A DNA stretch of 64,000 nucleotides from Hevea brasiliensis (lineage: Eukaryota; Streptophyta; Magnoliopsida; Malpighiales; Euphorbiaceae), in the NCBI RefSeq assembly GCF_030052815.1, contig NC_079502.1, positions 9,339,359 to 9,403,358 on the forward strand, in the 5' to 3' direction. A program made the translations under genes and the position numbers. The notes below the pieces were generated by a model. The model ran no database searches. It was not told the DNA's origin and saw only the letters and a program-made list of their open reading frames with translations. Positions 58,669 through 64,000 of the stretch are shown here, piece by piece (position 1 is the first letter of the stretch; every line of letters starts with the position of its first letter).

Positions 58669-61600
58669 TGTCGACACCATATTTTGGACGACAACTAGAA
58701 TCAATAAAAATTCTTCTTTGAACAGCTAATCACGTTTCCGATCCCTCTTTGATAGGCGGTCACATTTCCGATCTCTCCTCACAAAGAATTGAATCAATGC
58801 TAAGTCCTCACATTCATTAAAGCCCCGCCGATCTCTCAAAACATTTACCGAACTCTCAAACCCGCTGTCGAATTTCCGGACCTGTCGAGTATATTCCTGA
58901 TCTCTGTTGATAAAATGAACTGGCAATAGATCTTTTCCTACCTGTTTTATTACCGACCTCCTTTCCAAAAGTTTAAGAGCTAAAGTTTTGGTTCGATTTA
59001 GTGAGGATTCAGATCTTAAGTGTTCGAGTTAAATTTTCAATCAAGTTCCGCTCAAAGATTTCTTCCCTACCGATCTCATGCTTAAAGTGCTTTCCGATCT
59101 CTCATACTTAGATTAATAATCACATTTAGTTTTTGTCTTGCTGTGCTCATACAATCAAATACTCAGACAAACAATGGTTTAAAATTTTCCGATCACAATC
59201 ATTCATTGAACAAAGAGGCATTCCATTTCATGTCATAATCAGACAGTTATTCTACCGGGGTATCACCCCACTGATCTACATTTGGATCACTCTCCTCTCC
59301 CTCACCTTCGGCTTCCTCCTCACTATCTTCGCCGCCACCCCTGGAGCCGTGTCATCCATCCGTGAGAAGTCCTCTTCGTGGTAGCGCTTTGGAGTTCGCC
59401 AAGAGATCCTTATGAGCATTCACATAGGCTCCTGCTATTCCCGACACCATCTCTTCATCTTTTCCTTAAGCTCTTTGTCTTTCTCTGTAAGCTCCTTATC
59501 CTTCGCTAAGCTCCTCTATAAGTTGAGCGACTGAGCGGCTTCATGGCCCAAGTGCCTGGACTTCTCTCGAGAGCCCGCTCTCTTTCACCAGTGTCACGAG
59601 ACTTTTCGCCAGCTTGTCTTCATGGTACTTCGCCCGCCCTCGACTTGAGATATATAATCCCGAGCGGATGAGAGTTGGGATCGGAGGGAAGCCAATTCTG
59701 ATTTTTCTTCCCGACCTCCTTACCTGCACGCCGAATCTTTTCTCAACCATGGTCCGGTTCACTGCACACTCCACATTCAAGCTCATGGATCGAATCAAGA
59801 TATCATCGAGACCATTCCGGATAGCCTGTCCCGATCCTCCCGAAAGAAGATGGTAGACCCTGTGACTTTGGCAAAATCGGGTTCTCCCTAACATCCGTTA
59901 TCCTTCAAGGAGTCGATCAAGATTCGAGCGCCACGAGAAGAGGTCATCCTGTAAGATTGAGAAGGACCCCGTCTGCATTTCTGGAACAATTGGGAGAGGT
60001 GGAGGCCGCTCTTCCGATCTAAGAGGTGATCGACAGCCTTCAATGGCCGGCAGATCCAAAGGTTGAGGCGGTCTCTTTGTATCTCCTGTGTTCGTGATCG
60101 GTGTTTGAAGTCGTTCAACGCTTCATCTCCTTTATCTTCCGAGATCTCTCTTTCTTTCCTTCGCTTCCTAGAACCTTCACCACCCGCCATACCGCACGTA
60201 AAAGAGGTTAGTGAGATCGCTAAGGTCCCGAGACGAGATATAGAAAATACCAATGCCGAGGTCGAGAGCGGAAGTTCGCGATCTCACGGTGATTAGTCGC
60301 ATGGTCCAATGGTGCGCGCCACCGCATTTGGACAAGAATATTTTAGAGTGGCGGCCTGACTCTTCAGATCCATCACTATTAAGACTTCCTCTTGACTCTG
60401 GGTAATGTGCTTCTGAAGCAGGGGCCACTGGTACCACCAGCTACGAGGAAAGTCCTCAAAGCATTTCTGATCTTTACTCCTCGTAATGAAGAACCTGCTT
60501 CTTCCAATTCTTAAGGGATGAGGGCAGATCGGAAAAGAGCCCGCAATGAGGCTTCACTGAAAGAACCAAAGGTTCGCCATCCTTTCGCGAGTTAGTCCGT
60601 GCAAATCGACGAACACCTTAGCCGTAGGTCCGATTCCCTTAGCTCGGCATAGACCTTGAAAGCTACCAAGATCCGCCACGAGTTGGGGTGAATTTGAACA
60701 ATGGATGCACGGTGAAGTTTTATGACCTCCTTATAGAAATCGTCTAGAGGGAACCTCAGACCGGCCTTTAACTGTTCCTCATACACCATAACCATGTCAT
60801 CCTCTTCAAAAGAATGATCGACACGAAGATCGCCATGGCACTTGATCACCATATGAATCAGACAAATATTGTATTCTTGGACAAACGATTGCAGATCGGA
60901 TTCTCAAAGAACCGACGGAAGCTCGTCTATAGGAAGGGTCTCTCTCCTTGAAGTAGGTGCAAGCCTTGATGGTATGACCCGCCCCGACTGGAGCAGACCC
61001 TAGGGGTTTAGGTTGCGTGCTTGGCCCGACTACCTCTTCTTCATCTAAGACCATGAAAACTGAATGGAAGGGGGCTCACCGCCTCTCGACCTTCTGCACC
61101 GCCATTTTCAAAAGAAACAAAGAATTTAAACTAAAAGAGGATCAAAGCCCTTACCGAGTCCGACGGGCCTAAGAACTTGAGAAAGCGAGAGAACTTCAAG
61201 TTGTGAGCAGGGATTGAAAATGGAATGAGAGAACAACTGCTAGCCCTTACCCCTATTTATACTAGTCCGAGCATTAAATGCTCATGAAGTTCCATGCACC
61301 ATCTGTTAACGTGAGTCGCCAATGCTCGACACGCCTCTAACATCCCAAGGAGATCGGTTAAGTAGAGGTCGGCATAATAAGTTGAATATTTTGAATAAAA
61401 GATCGCTTAAGAGTCGCTTTGTTAGAATCCAAATCGGACAAATATATCGAGATCAGAAATAATCAAATAAGGCAATAATTGAGGAACAAGATTTTTATTT
61501 CCAAAAGTTCGGATTACATCATTTGGGCGATCTCTAGGATCGGATTATGATAAAGGTCTAATTACATCTTTTTTGGGCGATCTCTAGCGATCGGATTAAG

Positions 61601-64000
61601 ATAAACGACTAATAACATCATTAGGCCGATCTCTAGAGATCTGAATACATTGAAGGATTACATCATTTGGGCGATCTCTAGAGACGGTGGAACATCCTAT
61701 CTAAAAGGCCTATGTCAAAGCCTAGTCTCGTGGTGAATCAAAAGACGTGTTTGACCAGAGACCGCTGACATCGGATAGATGTGCAGCTTAGATGGGGTGA
61801 CTATGACTCCCATGAAGATGAGAGACATCGCCACCGATGTTACCACCAAACCGACCATTGTCGAACACCCAATGTGGAGGAAAGACGCCGGAACACCCAA
61901 TGCGATGAGAAGCCGAATGAACTCGCTTGAGCGACTCGAGATCGGTACAACCGAGGTCCGCAATACAGATCGGTCAAATCCAGCTTCTCTCACCATCGTA
62001 GTTAAGGTCATGCGATCACCGGATCGTAAATTTTCAATGGAGTAAAGGAGCCCATCTAAAAGATCAAAGCCACGCTTATAGCCGTAACTTCCACCGAGCA
62101 AATAGAACAGGTAAGTAAGAAAGGAAGAGAGGAAAGTCGATGAAGAAAATGTCTCCGCTGACAGGTATATATAGGGAAAATGAGCATTTATTGCTAAGCG
62201 TAAACGGCGGACGCCGGAATCGAGGGACAATTAATGCTTTGACCAGACCAGACCAGAGAAAAGGAGAGATCGGAATAATAGATCGGAAGGTGGGAGACCA
62301 GCATGAAAGGTCGGAAAGAACATGTGAAAGAGATCAGAAAGAGGAGGGATCGGTAGGCAAAAAGAATAAGACAAATTCCAAAAACCGTCGTAATCGTGAG
62401 CCGAGGTAGTTAAGGCGCTTGCACGAGATCTCCATCGCACGCCTAAGAATCGCCCGCACGCCGACAGTGCCGTGGTATGTCATGACAGTCCTGTACATCC
62501 CAATCTCCACCGTTGATCCCACTTGTAAGGACAAACCCGGAACCCTTAGATCAAGAGAGAAGACGACAATACCAGCGTCTTTCGCTCTTAACCCTCGGAT
62601 CGTTCCGGACAAGGAAATTTGGGACCGTCAGATGGAAAGAAGAAAAGGACAAATATTATGAAGAGTGATCTCAACCATTCATTTTGATTCTCTTTAATTC
62701 CTGAGCCTCCGATCATGTCCTTCGAAATCTTGACCCTCCATCTCCCTCAAAATAAATCCTGACCCTTCACGAAGAGCACTCGATTCCTATAAATACCTGC
62801 ATAAAAACTGTTCAAGGGACGGGCAAGAAAAATAGACAAGAGGTCATATTATAGCAGAGGAACTCAAATTTCATTTAGTTTACTACTCGCTACTTAGAAG
62901 TGTCAATCAAAAGACTTTGGAAACAAGTTTTCAAGTGTTTTTCTTGAAAAGATTCTCAATACCGAACTCTACATTTCCAGCTTGTTCATTATCCGTCACA
63001 CTCTCACTTTCTCGCTTTTATCATTTCTCGCCCAAGCTCAATTTCATTCTATTCGTTCTTTTCATCTTGATCCGATCGCATTTTAGCTAATCACCCTCCA
63101 GCCACGAGGAACACCACCCTCGTGCCAATCAATCCTTGTCTTATCACTATTTGGCACCCCATAGTTATTTTAGTAGCTTTGGCTCCTCACGGTAAGAGCT
63201 CATACTACTGCTTTATTAAATGCTTACATTTACTTTCTCAGATTTTCTTTGTTCTTCTCACATCCGTGACTTTCTACTTTTGCACAAACGATCCCCAAAG
63301 AATGTTACCGTAAGAGCTCATATCAACTGCTTTATCGAGTGTCTACATTTACTTTCTGCATTTTCTTTGTTCTTCTCACATCTGTGACTTTCTACGCTTG
63401 CACAAACGATCCCCAAAGAATGACACTCTCAAATCATCTCTTTAGTGATCAGTTCATTTTTATTAATCTTCATCCTTTTTGAAAGTAAGATTTCTAACTC
63501 CTAGTAGTATGTAACTGGTTGGGTAAATGTAGGTCACTGCAACTTAGGGTCTCTTTTAAAGAGAGCACATGAATAACACGTCAGGAAAATATCCAAACTA
63601 TTAGGCTGACGTAAACAGCAATTCGGCAAGATGTCATAAAGCGAAATAGAACCAAAGTAAACATAACAGAATAGATCGGATGTTAATAGATATTGGTAAA
63701 ATGACTACATGAAAAGGTCAGTGAATCAAGTCTAGTGTTCCCCGTTCAGCCACAGGATATCCAGAAACCTTATCCCCGGCATTTTGAATGTCGAATTCTT
63801 AGTTTTAGGTTCTTAGGACCCGTAGTCGTGGTTAAATTTTTAAAGGTCGGAAAAGTCTTTGTCCGAGTCGTCAAAATAGAAGGTATCGGAAGAGTCCTTA
63901 TCCTATCCTTGCCTAAAAGTTTTAAATCAACTCTTAAAGGAGATCGGAGGAGTGTTCTTATCCGGTCTCCCTTCAAAATTTTAATAAACATTAAATAGGG
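58669..64000 (+). repeat. LTR 5, truncated by the window end
   Basis: 5332 bp, collinear with LTR 1 from 16138 to about 21575. Sense TATA 62788-62795, 115-bp dimer about 63190-63420, start of the 60-bp repeats at about 63938. Its right end and whatever follows the array are not visible. Confidence 0.92.
59250..61100 (-). pseudogene. Antisense LTR gene, copy 5, broken
   Basis: The family domain is continuous across the point where copy 1 lost a base (60852-60592: YEEQLKAGLRFPL, then IHPNSWRILVAF), so the ancestral frame ran through. Middle part about 60437-59888, coiled-coil end about 59600-59280. Other frameshifts remain. The start codon region near 61100 reads GCCATTTTC where copy 1 has GCTCATTTTC, so the second candidate ATG is affected. 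Confidence 0.62.

Larger units (their letters stand above)
16138..64000 (+). mobile_element. Tandem array of a non-autonomous Ogre/Tat-type LTR retrotransposon
   Basis: Five LTRs (16138, 27756, 39843, 46612, 58669) alternate with four internal regions, all in the same direction, with one LTR shared between neighbours. Each LTR is preceded by a polypurine tract (except the first, which borders foreign DNA) and followed by a primer site (normal in copies 1, 2 and 4). Gag matches the Ogre/Tat type, and the tRNA-Arg primer and very long LTRs agree with it. Most of pol is deleted. The array continues beyond the window. An N gap at 40954 and the A-B-A-B alternation make an assembly duplication possible. 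Confidence 0.88.

Noticed and set aside
16138..64000. A classical satellite with 12-kb monomers
   Set aside because: Each unit has an LTR, primer site, gag and polypurine tract in functional order and the array begins exactly at an LTR end, so tandem retroelements explain it better.

Overview
This window is repeat-dominated plant nuclear DNA, almost certainly from an angiosperm. I see no host gene, tRNA, rRNA or CRISPR array. The plant assignment rests on plant-type Ty3/gypsy elements primed by initiator tRNA-Met and tRNA-Arg, an Ogre/Tat-type gag, a Tekay-type pol with the C-terminus typical of plant chromoviruses, and very AT-rich intergenic DNA. I cannot name the species.

Layout. (1) 1-10200: an old, decayed Ty3/gypsy chromovirus (Tekay/Del-like). 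It has a 5' LTR cut by the window start, a tRNA-Met primer site, a gag-pol pseudogene with about eleven nonsense codons and at least three frameshifts, a polypurine tract and a complete 3.4-kb 3' LTR. (2) 10201-13378: AT-rich intergenic DNA with two microsatellites and a 52-bp SINE-like scrap between 10-bp direct repeats. (3) 13459-16137: parts of a second LTR element (pol-tail-like reading frame, probable LTR, tRNA-Met primer site, start of a gag-like frame), cut at 16137/16138 by the next element. (4) 16138-64000: five LTRs of about 6 kb alternating with four internal regions of 5.4-6.1 kb, an Ogre/Tat-type family in head-to-tail tandem with shared LTRs.

Each unit of the tandem reads: LTR (TGTYG...CGACA) - tRNA-Arg primer site - leader - Ogre-type gag - large pol deletion - tail of integrase - module with CCC-GNRA-GGG hairpin motifs, (GAA)n and poly-A - 60-bp tandem repeats - long inverted repeat - polypurine tract - next LTR. 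Protease, reverse transcriptase, RNase H and most of integrase are absent, so the family is non-autonomous and would depend on a relative for reverse transcription and integration. The LTR is unusual in carrying a long antisense gene behind its own TATA box, encoding a protein of the plant 'putative gypsy type transposon' family with a C-terminal coiled coil; it is best preserved in the first copy (16717-18631).

Two things decide how the tandem should be read. The internal regions alternate in type: copies 1 and 3 lack a roughly 600-bp segment that copies 2 and 4 keep, and the 60-bp arrays alternate the same way (A-B-A-B). A 13-N gap lies between the second and third copies (40954-40966). Together these suggest that one LTR-A-LTR-B-LTR locus may have been assembled twice, as overlapping contigs or haplotypes. 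Differences between copies are also concentrated at CAG, CTG and CCG/CGG triplets while the sequence between them is identical; this looks like consensus error at methylated CHG sites and would account for many of the apparent frameshifts in copies 2-5.
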